Source of the DNA: Omnitrophica bacterium GWA2_41_15
GTDB lineage: Bacteria; Omnitrophota; Gorgyraeia; Gygaellales; UBA12090
Direction of reading: 5' to 3'
Assembly (NCBI GenBank): GCA_919901925.1
Contig: CAKKQA010000102.1
Coordinates: 1-35,517, forward strand
Length of the DNA stretch: 35,517 bases
The position numbers and the translations under genes are program-made. Of the stretch, positions 7,270-15,150 are shown piece by piece; position 1 is the first letter of the stretch, and the number at the start of each line of letters is the position of its first letter. The notes under the pieces were generated by a model. The model made no database searches. It was given only the letters and a program-made list of their open reading frames with translations, and had not been told where the DNA came from.

Positions 7270-8130
7270 CTACCTTAAAACATTCTGCTGAAAACGCTTT
7301 GTTAGTATGCGGCTAAAAATGCTGATAAAAAGAATAACCAACATCAAAACCAACGCCGAGGTATAACCTCTCTGCTGGACTTCAGGGAAGGGCGTGCCCA
7401 GCTGATAAAATATCGCTAAAGGAAGCGTGGCCACAGGCCTGAATAAAGACGTCGGCAATGAATCGGTGTATCCGGCAGTAAACATTACTGCCGCGGCATC
7501 TCCTATTCCCCGCCCGAGGCCGATTAGTATTGCCGTGAGTATTCCCGGAAATGCCTGTTTAAAGATAATCCGAAAGGCGGTTTCAAAACGGGTTGCCCCT
7601 AAAGACAAAGATATCTCCTTAAGTTCAAGAGGAACCATTTTAAGAATGCTGTCCGCGGCCCGGGTCATAATCGGTAATTCCAGAAATGCAATTGTTATAA
7701 TTCCTGCCAACAACGATGAGCGCATATGAAAAAAAATCATAATGATAAAACCGAACGCGCCATACACGATTGACGGAATTCCCCATAAAACATCAAAGGA
7801 AAACCTAATCAAAGTAGCAAATCTCGAATTTTTCTTAAGATACACGTTGATAAATAAAGCTACAGGGATACCTATTAGTCCGGCTAAGAACGTAGCTCCT
7901 AATGCCAGATATACCGAACCAAGTATAGCATTTAATATCCCCCCTCCCCCTTCTGCATAAGATCCCCTTAATGGCTGGTGAGTGAGCATTTTTAAATTTA
8001 ATCCGGGCAGGCCTTTAATAACAATCGTTGCCAGCATAATCAAGAATATCAAAACAACCGCCGCGCATACCGTATGCATGACAATTTTAAAGGCCTTCTC
8101 CTCAATTATTCTTTTATTGATTTTAGACAT
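7270..8130 (-). CDS. pstA: Pst-type ABC transporter permease PstA
   Basis: 286 residues with about six hydrophobic segments, beginning with an N-terminal helix near residues 18-40. It has the binding-protein-dependent permease loop (ELKEISLSLGATRFETAFRI) that docks on the ATPase, and PstA features such as SFDVLWGIPSIVYGAFGF and GLGRGIGDAAAVMFTAG. It forms the inner-membrane channel with PstC, whose gene overlaps by 8 nt. Substrate is phosphate by family; see the pstS entry for doubts. Confidence 0.88.
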   Translation of the reverse strand: MSKINKRIIEEKAFKIVMHTVCAAVVLIFLIMLATIVIKGLPGLNLKMLTHQPLRGSYAEGGGGILNAILGSVYLALGATFLAGLIGIPVALFINVYLKKNSRFATLIRFSFDVLWGIPSIVYGAFGFIIMIFFHMRSSLLAGIITIAFLELPIMTRAADSILKMVPLELKEISLSLGATRFETAFRIIFKQAFPGILTAILIGLGRGIGDAAAVMFTAGYTDSLPTSLFRPVATLPLAIFYQLGTPFPEVQQRGYTSALVLMLVILFISIFSRILTKRFQQNVLR

Positions 8131-9049
8131 ATGATTTTTCGATCCTCAATAAAATAAACCAGGCACCTATGTTGAAAAAAACCGTAACAGCCAACAAAAT
8201 CAACGCCGCAAGCAATAATGCGGAATCATAAAGAGGGATAGACATCATCTCTCCGTAATTATTGGCAATAAGAGCTGGCAGGGTATATGCCGCGTCAAAT
8301 AAAGAATGCGGAACCTTGATAACATTGCCCACAACCATAAGCACAGCGATGGTTTCACCAAACGCCCGCGATAATCCAAGTATGATAGCGGCGATAATTC
8401 CCGCGCCTGCTTTTTTAACCACCACATATTTGATAGTCTCCCACTTGGTGGCGCCTAAGGCTAAGGAAGATTCCCTTGTCTCTTGAGGGACGCTGTTGAC
8501 GACTTCCTCCGCCACTTGCGCCATCGTCGGAAAAATCATTATGGCTAAGACGATTCCGGCGGACAATACGCTATAGCCGGTAAAATTATCCGAGCGAAAG
8601 AACGGAATAAAACCTAAAAACTTTTCACAAAAAGGCTTTAAGCCGTTACCCACAAAAGGGACAATAACCAAAATCCCGAAGACGCCGAATATTACAGGGG
8701 ATATCCCCGCCAATAAATCAAGGACAGGTTTAATTACGCCTCTGATTTTTTTATGGGCATACTCCGCCAGAAAAATCGCGGTCAACAAGGATGCCGGGAC
8801 AGCCAAAAATATTGCTACTACCGTCACCCAGATAGTCCCCATAATAAAAGGCGCGAAACCGAAATTTCCCCGTGAAGGATGCCAGTCAACAGAAAACAAT
8901 AATTCAGCCAGCGGCTTATTCTTTAAGATGGTGCTAGACTTAAAAAATAATCCGCCGAAGATAAAAATAACCAATAAGCTTACCGCGCATGCCAGAAAAA
9001 ACATCGCGTGCTTAGCTAAAATGTCTTTTATTGTTCTTTTTGTTAACAT
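8123..9049 (-). CDS. pstC: Pst-type ABC transporter permease PstC
   Basis: 308 residues with six likely membrane helices. The family loop QETRESSLALGATKWETIKY and the LSRAFGETIAVLMVVGN region are intact. Partner of PstA. It is separated from pstS by a 164-bp family A repeat (9066-9229), which could act as a processing or stability hairpin so that the binding protein is made in excess, as is usual for ABC importers (inference). Confidence 0.88.
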   Translation of the reverse strand: MLTKRTIKDILAKHAMFFLACAVSLLVIFIFGGLFFKSSTILKNKPLAELLFSVDWHPSRGNFGFAPFIMGTIWVTVVAIFLAVPASLLTAIFLAEYAHKKIRGVIKPVLDLLAGISPVIFGVFGILVIVPFVGNGLKPFCEKFLGFIPFFRSDNFTGYSVLSAGIVLAIMIFPTMAQVAEEVVNSVPQETRESSLALGATKWETIKYVVVKKAGAGIIAAIILGLSRAFGETIAVLMVVGNVIKVPHSLFDAAYTLPALIANNYGEMMSIPLYDSALLLAALILLAVTVFFNIGAWFILLRIEKSYV

Positions 9050-9065
9050 ATCGAATCACTCATCT

Positions 9066-9229
9066 GTCATTGCGAGGAACCCTCGCTTGACATATCAGTG
9101 ACGAAGCAATCCCGTTTTTCCGCCTACGTGCTTCGCACTACGGCGGATCCACCGTAGCTCGTAAGAGCGAAGGTGGAAAAAACGAGATTGCTTCGTCGCC
9201 ACGTCTTGACAATAGCTCCTCGCAATGAC
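9066..9229. repeat. Family A palindromic element (copy 3, long form), between pstS and pstC
   Basis: GTCATTGCGAGGA and TCCTCGCAATGAC ends with inner GACGAAGCAATC/GATTGCTTCGTC boxes. The centre carries an additional ~65-bp inverted sequence (CCGCCTACGTGCTTCGCACT and its degenerate complement) also present in the copy at 28017-28206. Confidence 0.88.
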
Positions 9230-9232
9230 ACA

Positions 9233-10168
9233 TCACAAAGATTTAACAACCTCTTCTCTTTCCTGCGCCGTCATGGAAAGGCTGGCGCCGACCTCATCAA
9301 CAATCTTAGTGCCTTCCTCGGAAAGCGCGAAACTAATAAACTCCTTAACCAACCATTCTGGTTTACCTTTGACGAAAAAATAATTCTTTCTCGTCGCAGG
9401 ATATCGCTTTGCCCTGATTGCTTTTATTGCTTCATCCCGCGTTGTGTATACTTCATCTTGATCCGCAATGCCGTTTTCATTAGAATCTATCGGGGCTAAT
9501 CTAACTCCCGCAGCCACCTGCCCTTCGCGGGTGAAAACATAGCTGAAGTTATTGTAACCAATACCTGCCGGGTCTTTTTTCACTGCCTCAAGCAACCCGG
9601 GATCGCCGTAAACCCCGATTCCCCTAAGGTCATCCTGCTTCTTCCCTAAATATCCTGCCCAGGCCGCTGCCGCGCCGCAGGAATCAGAACGGGTATAAAG
9701 ATGTAGCGGCTTATTTACATTACCTGCTGATACTTGATCCCAAGTAGTAATTGACCCGCTGACATAAGAATCAAAAAAAACATCCTTCTTTATTCCCGTT
9801 TTAAGAATTCCTTCTAACGCCGGATTTTTTTCATTGACTACGGCAAAAACCGCGTCATGTAAAACATAAACCGGGGTTATCCCTTTTTTAATTTCCGAGG
9901 GGTCAGGTTCGCGCGAAACCATTCCTATATCAACTAATCCGGCAATCGCGTCAGCCGCGCCTTTTCCAGCGCCTCCCGCAGAAATATCAATCTTAACATT
10001 TGGGTATTTCTTCTGAAACGCGTCAGCCCAGGCTACGGCTGTCGGATAAATTGCCCAGGCGCCGGAAAGCGTTATTGTGCCTTTATGCTCATTCTCTTGA
10101 GCAAAAGCAACATTGTTTGACAATTTTAAAAAAGTTATGGCTAATAAAAAGATGATTATCTTTTTCAT
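9233..10168 (-). CDS. pstS: PstS-like periplasmic anion-binding protein
   Basis: 311 residues. Signal peptide about 1-23 (hydrophobic core, cut near AFA-QEN). The PBP-like fold begins with TITLSGAWAIYPTAVAWADAF, corresponding to the phosphate loop (usually AGSST.YP) of PstS; a second ligand loop reads TRSDSCGAAAAW where classical PstS has R-x-SGT. Both anion-contact loops therefore deviate from consensus. The gene lies 13 nt after the porin gene, so porin and binding protein are made together. By family it binds phosphate; the changed loops and the cysH/sir surroundings make another oxyanion such as sulfate or thiosulfate a real alternative (inference). Confidence 0.8.
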   Translation of the reverse strand: MKKIIIFLLAITFLKLSNNVAFAQENEHKGTITLSGAWAIYPTAVAWADAFQKKYPNVKIDISAGGAGKGAADAIAGLVDIGMVSREPDPSEIKKGITPVYVLHDAVFAVVNEKNPALEGILKTGIKKDVFFDSYVSGSITTWDQVSAGNVNKPLHLYTRSDSCGAAAAWAGYLGKKQDDLRGIGVYGDPGLLEAVKKDPAGIGYNNFSYVFTREGQVAAGVRLAPIDSNENGIADQDEVYTTRDEAIKAIRAKRYPATRKNYFFVKGKPEWLVKEFISFALSEEGTKIVDEVGASLSMTAQEREEVVKSL

Positions 10169-10181
10169 ATTTTCTCCCCAA

Positions 10182-11450
10182 TTAAAATTTTATGTTCCAG
10201 TCAATTTGAAGTACCTGCGCGGCCGCACGGCCACCCCCGCTTGACTTAGAAAGGCTCCGGCCATAGTAGTAATCTAAAGTCAACGAAGTATTTTTACCAA
10301 GGCCAAAATCAAACTGTGTTTCAATAGCCTGATCATTAGTCTTTCCTGAATATCGGGAAGAATCCGGAAAGATATCCAGCCAGGCATCCCGGCCTAATTT
10401 TGAATAAATAATCTTCGCCTGCCACTTTTTCCAATCTTCGATTTTCGCGTCACCGAATTTCAGGCCAAAATCATAACCGTCTCTACCGGTCGCGCTTCTG
10501 GGCAGACTAAAATTATAGATATAGTCGCCAAATAACACGGCATAAGGAACCAACCCGCCAAACGGCTCCTTAAAGCTTAATTCCAAAGAAGGTTGAAAAG
10601 AATTATAATTGTACTTATATTGGCTTCCTGTCGTCAAGCTGTTGGTCGAGCTGGAAGATGAAAACTTCGCCGCTCCTTTAATACTCGTAAAAACGTTGAC
10701 TGCCAACGCCGACTTGAGGTTGATCTTATCATTAATCGCAATGCTAACGCCCGGCTGGGTTACCAACATAAACACCTGCTTATCGGTGCGCGCATCGTTT
10801 CTTAAAACATTGAGCAACTCGTTCCAAAATAAACTGGTCTTGGAATTAAGTTTATAATCAAAGCTGATCCCTGCGCCTTCAGGATTTATATCTGTATCCC
10901 AAAATACATCCGTCGGCCGCCAAATTGTATCCGGAAACTTTCCACCGATGAGCCTTAACCCTTTAAAGGGCGTATATTCTCCATAGGCATAATTTAAGAC
11001 CACGCTTTTGGCGGAGTCCGGAGTATTACTCTGCTTAGGGTCAGTGCCCAACGTGACATACGATGTACGAGGATCATTCGACGAACCTGTAGCTATTCCA
11101 ATACCCAGCTTTACTTTATTATTAATCTTGCTTTCTACACCCAGTCTTGCCATGATTCTCGCCCTGTTGTAATCAACCTGGCCTTTGTTCCTATCCCATT
11201 CATATCTTGTCCTTACATCGCCCTTAAGCTTGATGTTCTGTGCCCAATCCGGGACAAGCGCAGGCTGTTTCTCTTCCTGCTTTTTTACTGCCAAGTCCGC
11301 CCTGAATGCCGTAGCATCATCTTGGGTAAGCACTTTTTTCTCTACCAACAGGTTTAATAACCTGTCCACATCCGTCTCTGCCGCCCATGAAATAGCGGCT
11401 GTAAAAAATAAGCTGGCAATCAGCCAACTGAAAACAAGAAAAACTCTCAT
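10182..11450 (-). CDS. Outer-membrane porin with N-terminal coiled-coil-like segment
   Basis: About 422 residues. A signal peptide (1-24, ending SWAA) is followed by a short helical region (DVDRLLNLLVEKKVLTQDDA...VKKQEEK) and then a beta-strand-rich barrel with aromatic-ended strands (KLKGDVRTRYEW, ending LQIDWNIKF, a terminal phenylalanine typical of outer-membrane proteins). It resembles the putative porin family (Porin_5-like). ATG 11450 is preferred over GTG 11453 because AGGAGG (11460-11455) would be only 1 nt from the latter. It heads the transporter genes and probably lets the same anion through the outer membrane. Its presence shows a Gram-negative envelope. Confidence 0.82.
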   Translation of the reverse strand: MRVFLVFSWLIASLFFTAAISWAAETDVDRLLNLLVEKKVLTQDDATAFRADLAVKKQEEKQPALVPDWAQNIKLKGDVRTRYEWDRNKGQVDYNRARIMARLGVESKINNKVKLGIGIATGSSNDPRTSYVTLGTDPKQSNTPDSAKSVVLNYAYGEYTPFKGLRLIGGKFPDTIWRPTDVFWDTDINPEGAGISFDYKLNSKTSLFWNELLNVLRNDARTDKQVFMLVTQPGVSIAINDKINLKSALAVNVFTSIKGAAKFSSSSSTNSLTTGSQYKYNYNSFQPSLELSFKEPFGGLVPYAVLFGDYIYNFSLPRSATGRDGYDFGLKFGDAKIEDWKKWQAKIIYSKLGRDAWLDIFPDSSRYSGKTNDQAIETQFDFGLGKNTSLTLDYYYGRSLSKSSGGGRAAAQVLQIDWNIKF

Positions 11451-11578
11451 CACTCCTCCTACGTTTTTCTTTCGCCTTCAGTTGACTGATTAGCCTAAGA
11501 AATCAAATTTTAAAATGCTGCAGTGGACTGCTCGCCTGTATAAAATGACGAGAAAACATTTAGAAATACAACATATGC

Positions 11579-11764
11579 TTAGGCATAGAAACCTAAGGCA
11601 TGGTTAAGCCTGAATTTCTCTACCTTGTCAATCTGCACTACTTTAGCGTCTTGCACGGTAATCTGAACATATCCATAGCGGATGCTTTTTAAAGCTTTAA
11701 GTATTTGCGCAACTATTCTCTCCTCGTTTTTTTCTTCGCTAAGGTTTACTTCATCAATTTTCAT
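11579..11764 (-). CDS. YezD family small protein (DUF2292)
   Basis: 61 residues. The C-terminal part, ALKSIRYGYVQITVQDAKVVQIDKVEKFRL, is characteristic of the YezD/DUF2292 family, small proteins of unknown mechanism that often sit beside sulfate-assimilation and sulfur-transport genes. Here it lies 32 nt after cysH and 128 nt before the porin gene, supporting the link. No catalytic residues or membrane segment are visible. The following 128-nt gap to the porin shows no clear promoter. Confidence 0.8.
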   Translation of the reverse strand: MKIDEVNLSEEKNEERIVAQILKALKSIRYGYVQITVQDAKVVQIDKVEKFRLNHALGFYA

Positions 11765-11796
11765 ATTTACCTCATAACTTACAATCTTCTCCTAGA

Positions 11797-12510
11797 TTAT
11801 TTTATTGCCTTCTTTAACGGACGAGTATGTATCCCGCATTCACCGCCGCATTTGCTTGTCCCTATCCAGCGGCCGGCGCGCTCGTTATCGTCATTGGTGA
11901 TTTTTGTGCACGGCGCGCAGCCTAATGAACGGTAACCTTCGGCATACAGCTGATTCACCGGCACTTGATAAAGAGCTAAGTATTGCCAAACCTCCCGCTC
12001 TTTCCATATAAGTATAGGATTAAGTTTTATCAAACCCTTATCCCTTTCTTCCACTTCTTTAAAATCCGTGCGGGTGCGGCCTTCGGTACAGCGCAGGCCC
12101 GTAACCCAGCATTGGACATGCATCTCTTCAATCGCCCGCTTGACCGGTTCTACTTTTAAGACGTCGCAACAGCGGTCAGGCTCTGTTTCATAAAGCTTAT
12201 CTGGTATTTTTTCATCACTTTTGTAAACCTTTAACTCCGGATATCTTGCCACCACCTCATTCATAAATTTTATTGTTTCTGTGGGCTTATATCTGGTCGT
12301 AACAATAAACCCGCGTATCTTTAGATTCACCCTTTTGGCCAAATCCCACACTGCCATAGAATCCTTGCCTAAACTATTTGCCACAACTAAAGAATCGCCA
12401 TATTTTTGATATGCCTCTCTAATAAGCTCTTTTGACCTTTCTACTTTTTCTTTAAAATTTAACGCTTCCACCAGCGCCTTTAAATCATCTTTATTTTGTA
12501 ACAAACTCAT
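11797..12510 (-). CDS. cysH: Assimilatory APS/PAPS reductase with 4Fe-4S motif
   Basis: 237 residues. The Cys114-Cys115...Cys198-x2-Cys201 set is the 4Fe-4S signature of adenylylsulfate (APS) reductases, and the catalytic cysteine is Cys225 in the ECGIH tail motif. It reduces activated sulfate to sulfite, feeding the sulfite reductase at the other end of the run. The PP-loop reads ANSLGKDSMA, closer to ATP-pyrophosphatase loops (SGGKDS) than to the usual enterobacterial CysH loop. Start ATG 12510 is chosen because GAGGAGG (12523-12517) lies 6 nt upstream; the frame is open for 8 more codons. No sulfate adenylyltransferase gene is present in the window. Confidence 0.88.
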   Translation of the reverse strand: MSLLQNKDDLKALVEALNFKEKVERSKELIREAYQKYGDSLVVANSLGKDSMAVWDLAKRVNLKIRGFIVTTRYKPTETIKFMNEVVARYPELKVYKSDEKIPDKLYETEPDRCCDVLKVEPVKRAIEEMHVQCWVTGLRCTEGRTRTDFKEVEERDKGLIKLNPILIWKEREVWQYLALYQVPVNQLYAEGYRSLGCAPCTKITNDDNERAGRWIGTSKCGGECGIHTRPLKKAIK

Positions 12511-12530
12511 TTCATTCCTCCTCAATGAGC

Positions 12531-12670
12531 ACACAATTTACGGAGCGCGCAGCGCGACGTAAATTGTTGTGCGAATTGATCCCCGCAGTTGCAAGTAGAT
12601 TTCGAAGAAATCTACGCAGCGCTTAACTGCGGGGATAACTTGTTGAAATTCCCCCCTTACGCGGGAATTT
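12531..12670. repeat. Three adjacent hairpin palindromes upstream of cysH
   Basis: Hairpin 1: CACAATTTAC/GTAAATTGT (12532-12567) around a GCGCGCAGCGCG core. Hairpin 2: CCCCGCAGTT (12581-12590) pairs with AACTGCGGGG (12625-12634) and encloses a perfect palindrome GTAGATTTC-GAA-GAAATCTAC (12595-12615). Hairpin 3: AAATTCCC/GGGAATTT (12646-12670). They occupy most of the cysH leader. They could be a mobile palindromic repeat, a leader structure, or both; I recognise no known riboswitch. Confidence 0.7.
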
Positions 12671-12732
12671 GTTATACAATAACACCTTTCAATACACAAT
12701 AATCATAATCAACATAGTAATGATTAGATTGT

Positions 12733-12759
12733 AAAAAACTGGCCTGGATTTCTCCGGCC
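12733..12759 (-). terminator. Intrinsic terminator after the Rrf2 gene
   Basis: On the minus strand GGCCGGA-GAAA-TCC-A-GGCC folds into a GC-rich stem with a GAAA loop and a one-base bulge, followed by AGTTTTTT. It starts about 10 nt after the stop codon of the regulator gene at 12770 and would separate it from cysH. Confidence 0.75.
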
Positions 12760-12769
12760 ATTGTTTGAA

Positions 12770-13201
12770 TTAAATATAATAATTCATCTGCTCATTACGA
12801 AGTTTCAAAGCCAGCGATTCTAAAGATAACTCTTCTAACCGCTTGCGCGCGGCGCGGTTTACATCTTCCCAGATTTCACTAATAAGCTTGTTAGCATCAA
12901 TACGCCCAGATGCCTTGGGTTGATTCACGCTTCCTATAATTGCGTCGTCAATCGCCTTGACCACGTCGGCCACGTTGATTTGAGAAGGATGCCTTTTCAA
13001 AAAATATCCGCCCGAAACACCCCTGTGGCTGACGACGATATCCGCGCTTTTTAAACGGATAAGCAACTGCGTAAGAAAATTTTTCGGGATCTTCTGGGCC
13101 TTGGAAATTATCTCAATCGAAATCGGCACCTCTCCCTTATAACGCGCTGCCAATTCCAAGGTTGCCCTTAAGGCATAATTCACTTTTGCCGGAAGCTTCA
13201 C
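12770..13201 (-). CDS. Rrf2-family transcriptional regulator, cysteine-free (CymR-like)
   Basis: 143 residues from GTG 13201, whose start KLPAKVNYALRATLELA matches the Rrf2 N-terminus; AGAAGGGG lies 7 nt upstream, and the open frame of 11 codons further up lacks family similarity. The winged helix includes IPKNFLTQLLIRLKSADIV and SHRGVSGGYFL. There is no cysteine at all, so it cannot hold an Fe-S cluster like IscR; it is closer to CymR-type regulators of cysteine metabolism. It has its own promoter and an ATCGAT palindrome downstream of the -10, suggesting autoregulation. Sulfur genes on both sides are plausible targets (inference). Confidence 0.85.
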   Translation of the reverse strand: MKLPAKVNYALRATLELAARYKGEVPISIEIISKAQKIPKNFLTQLLIRLKSADIVVSHRGVSGGYFLKRHPSQINVADVVKAIDDAIIGSVNQPKASGRIDANKLISEIWEDVNRAARKRLEELSLESLALKLRNEQMNYYI

Positions 13202-13238
13202 CAGCGCACCCCTTCTTTTGAACACAAAGCTCAAAGCT

Positions 13239-13260
13239 ATCGATACATTACTAAATCGAT
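13239..13260 (-). promoter_or_regulatory. Operator-like palindrome before the Rrf2 gene
   Basis: ATCGAT at 13239-13244 and 13255-13260 flank a central TTTAGTAATGT on the minus strand. It lies 6-27 nt downstream of the -10 box, and shares the TACTAAAT core with the inverted repeat in the cysK promoter (30523-30541). Binding by the Rrf2 protein is inference. Confidence 0.45.
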
Positions 13261-13266
13261 AATATA

Positions 13267-13294
13267 AGTATACATACTAATTTTGCTCTGTCAA
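13267..13294 (-). promoter_or_regulatory. sigma70-type promoter of the Rrf2 gene, inside the 3' end of thiF
   Basis: TTGACA (13294-13289) and TATACT (13272-13267) are both perfect hexamers, 16 nt apart on the minus strand. The -35 lies in the last codons of thiF. Confidence 0.75.
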
Positions 13295-13891
13295 GTTTTT
13301 TTTGACCACAAACTCCAGCACCACATCCGCCTGCTTTGCCGCGGCTACGTTCACTCGTGGGGACAATGCGGGGGAATTATCGATATCCGATCTTAAGTCG
13401 CCTATTATAACCAAATTCTTCTTTACCTTATGGACCTTTATGCCATCGCTTGCGCCAATTCCTCCCAATCCCGATGCCGACACGATAAACTTGCCTAAAG
13501 AAAGAAGTTCAGCAACAAGCATACTTTTAGATTCTGCCTTATCAAGGCACTCTACAATCACTTCGCAATCACTAAACAATTCCCTAACATTCTTACTATC
13601 TATTTTCGCATTTATAGTTTTAAGCTCTATGTCCGGATTAAGCCTCAACAGGTTAGCTTTAAGTGCCTCTATTTTTTTCATCCCCACTTGATCCAGAAAA
13701 TAAAACTGCCTATCTAAGTTTGACGGATCAATAACATCAAAATCTACGATAGTAAGCCTTTTAAAACCTACGCGGACAAGGTTTAAAGCGCAGTTCGACC
13801 CCAGCCCTCCGGCGCCGGCTATGCCTACGCGGGCATTCTCTATTTTTTGTAAATTTACTTTGCCTATTTTCTTGATTAAATTATTTCTCAT
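13277..13891 (-). CDS. thiF: Sulfur carrier protein adenylyltransferase ThiF (short type 2 form)
   Basis: 204 residues from ATG 13891 (AAGG 5 nt upstream; a GTG two codons earlier also opens the frame). It holds the E1-like nucleotide loop GAGGLG (about 26-31) and the NLVRVGFKRLTIVDFDVIDPSNLDRQ region. At this length, and without the CxxC zinc cysteines seen in the HcyF-type protein, it matches the ThiF family 2 found in anaerobes with ThiH. It adenylates ThiS for thiazole synthesis. It closes the thiS-thiG-thiH-thiF operon; a palindrome (13901-13919) sits between it and thiH. Confidence 0.85.
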   Translation of the reverse strand: MRNNLIKKIGKVNLQKIENARVGIAGAGGLGSNCALNLVRVGFKRLTIVDFDVIDPSNLDRQFYFLDQVGMKKIEALKANLLRLNPDIELKTINAKIDSKNVRELFSDCEVIVECLDKAESKSMLVAELLSLGKFIVSASGLGGIGASDGIKVHKVKKNLVIIGDLRSDIDNSPALSPRVNVAAAKQADVVLEFVVKKNLTEQN

Positions 13892-13900
13892 TGTCACCTT

Positions 13901-13919
13901 ACTGACCCCGGGGGTCAGT
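13901..13919. repeat. Family C palindrome between thiH and thiF
   Basis: ACTGACCCC-G-GGGGTCAGT is a perfect inverted repeat. The same arms occur in the larger hairpin at 17883-17930. On the plus strand a T-run follows, but no gene on that strand ends here, so it is better read as a dispersed palindrome than as a terminator. Confidence 0.7.
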
Positions 13920-13928
13920 TTTTCTCGG

Positions 13929-15041
13929 TTAAATGCGCAGCCAGTCTTTTAGAACTGGTTGATATCCTTTACGCGCCAACATTTCTTTGATTTCTACCAC
14001 GCTCCTTGTATCCGAAATCTCAAATTGAGGCGGGTTTGACATTTCAGGAAATTCTATTGTGTGCCCGCCGACTTTTGTGGAGGAGCCTGCCGACATGCGG
14101 GTAATCCCAAGCGGCAAAAGATTTTCCCGCAACTGGGAACTTTCCCGCGTCGACAAGCTAAGGCCGAGCCGCGGCAGAAAAATCCGCAAGGCAATGATTA
14201 TTTGCGCTATATTCCTATCGCTAACATTGCACGGTATTTTGAAATCTCCCGGATGCGGCCTTAACCTCGGCATGGACGCGCCTATTTCCACATCCGGAAA
14301 TTTATCCTGAAGGTATTTCGCGTGCAGGCCCATAAAGAAAACCTCTCTCCGCCAATCATTTAATCCTAATAAAACTCCCACATTTATATTTCTTATGCCG
14401 CCTTTAGCAGCTCTTTCAGGAGCATTCAGCCGAAATAGATAATCTTTTTTAGGCCCTGCCTTATGCACCTTTTCGTAAATCGCTTCGTCGTATACTTCCT
14501 GATATATGGTTAATCCGTCTACCCCCTCCTCAATTATCCCGGCATATTCTTTCTCCATAAGAGGATATATTTCTATTGATATAGAGCTAAAATATTTTTT
14601 TAGTATTCTGACGCATTCTTTGATGTACGCCGGCGGGCTTTCTTTTCGAGACTCTCCGGTAAGAATCAAAATGTGCTCCAAACCGGTCGATGAAATAAAG
14701 GCGGCTTCTTTCTTCACCCCTTCCAAACTCAAGCGCATCCTAGCAACATTATTTTTGGCATTAAACCCACAGTAGGCGCATTGATTATCGCAATAATTTG
14801 ACAGGTACATCGGCGTGTAGAGCTGGATAGTTTTGCCAAAATGCATCTGCGTCAAACGGCACGCACTCTGCGCCATTTCCTCTAAATTATTTTCTGCGGC
14901 TGGGGAAAGAAGCGCTAAAAGCTGGTTTTCGTCCTGGACTTGAGTATCGATCGCGGACTTAGCAGCCTGCGAAGAAACATCATTAAGGATTTTCTCTAGA
15001 GGAAGATTTTTATATTTTTTATAAACTTCGTAATAGCTCAT
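13929..15041 (-). CDS. thiH: 2-iminoacetate synthase ThiH (radical SAM)
   Basis: 370 residues, usual ThiH length. The radical SAM cluster motif is Cys84-x3-Cys88-x2-Cys91 (CDNQCAYC), followed by GFNAKN. The SAM-binding ILILTGESR and the C-terminal segment with SAGSSTKVGGH are family features. It cleaves tyrosine to dehydroglycine (2-iminoacetate) for the thiazole ring, the oxygen-sensitive alternative to ThiO, which fits an anaerobe. Third gene of the operon; the 103-nt gap from thiG is mostly a palindromic repeat. Confidence 0.92.
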   Translation of the reverse strand: MSYYEVYKKYKNLPLEKILNDVSSQAAKSAIDTQVQDENQLLALLSPAAENNLEEMAQSACRLTQMHFGKTIQLYTPMYLSNYCDNQCAYCGFNAKNNVARMRLSLEGVKKEAAFISSTGLEHILILTGESRKESPPAYIKECVRILKKYFSSISIEIYPLMEKEYAGIIEEGVDGLTIYQEVYDEAIYEKVHKAGPKKDYLFRLNAPERAAKGGIRNINVGVLLGLNDWRREVFFMGLHAKYLQDKFPDVEIGASMPRLRPHPGDFKIPCNVSDRNIAQIIIALRIFLPRLGLSLSTRESSQLRENLLPLGITRMSAGSSTKVGGHTIEFPEMSNPPQFEISDTRSVVEIKEMLARKGYQPVLKDWLRI

Positions 15042-15079
15042 ATTTGAGCGTGGTTTGATTTGTCAATTGCTAAACCACA

Positions 15080-15150
15080 CTGTAGGGGCGCCATTTATGG
15101 CGCCCGGAACAACGCATAACAAACGGGTCGGATAAATCCGACCCCTACAG
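15080..15150. repeat. Family B double palindrome, overlapping the thiG stop codon
   Basis: CTGTAGGGG...CCCCTACAG outer ends enclose two inner palindromes: GGCGCC-ATTTAT-GGCGCC and GGGTCGG-ATAAAT-CCGACCC. The terminal CTGTAG supplies the last codon (Leu) and the TAG stop of thiG (15150-15145). A close relative lies at 24046-24115 and another in the large gene at 31081-31146. Confidence 0.85.

Noticed and set aside
9173-9499. Plus-strand reading frame starting in the repeat upstream of pstS's 3' end
   Set aside because: Its start (EKTRLLRRH) is repeat sequence and the rest is the antisense of pstS. Similar frames at 26705-26893 and 27979-28188 are also repeat-derived.
13901-13919. Intrinsic terminator between thiH and thiF
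   Set aside because: The T-run is on the plus-strand side while the genes are on the minus strand, and the arms recur at 17883-17930, so it is treated as a dispersed palindrome.
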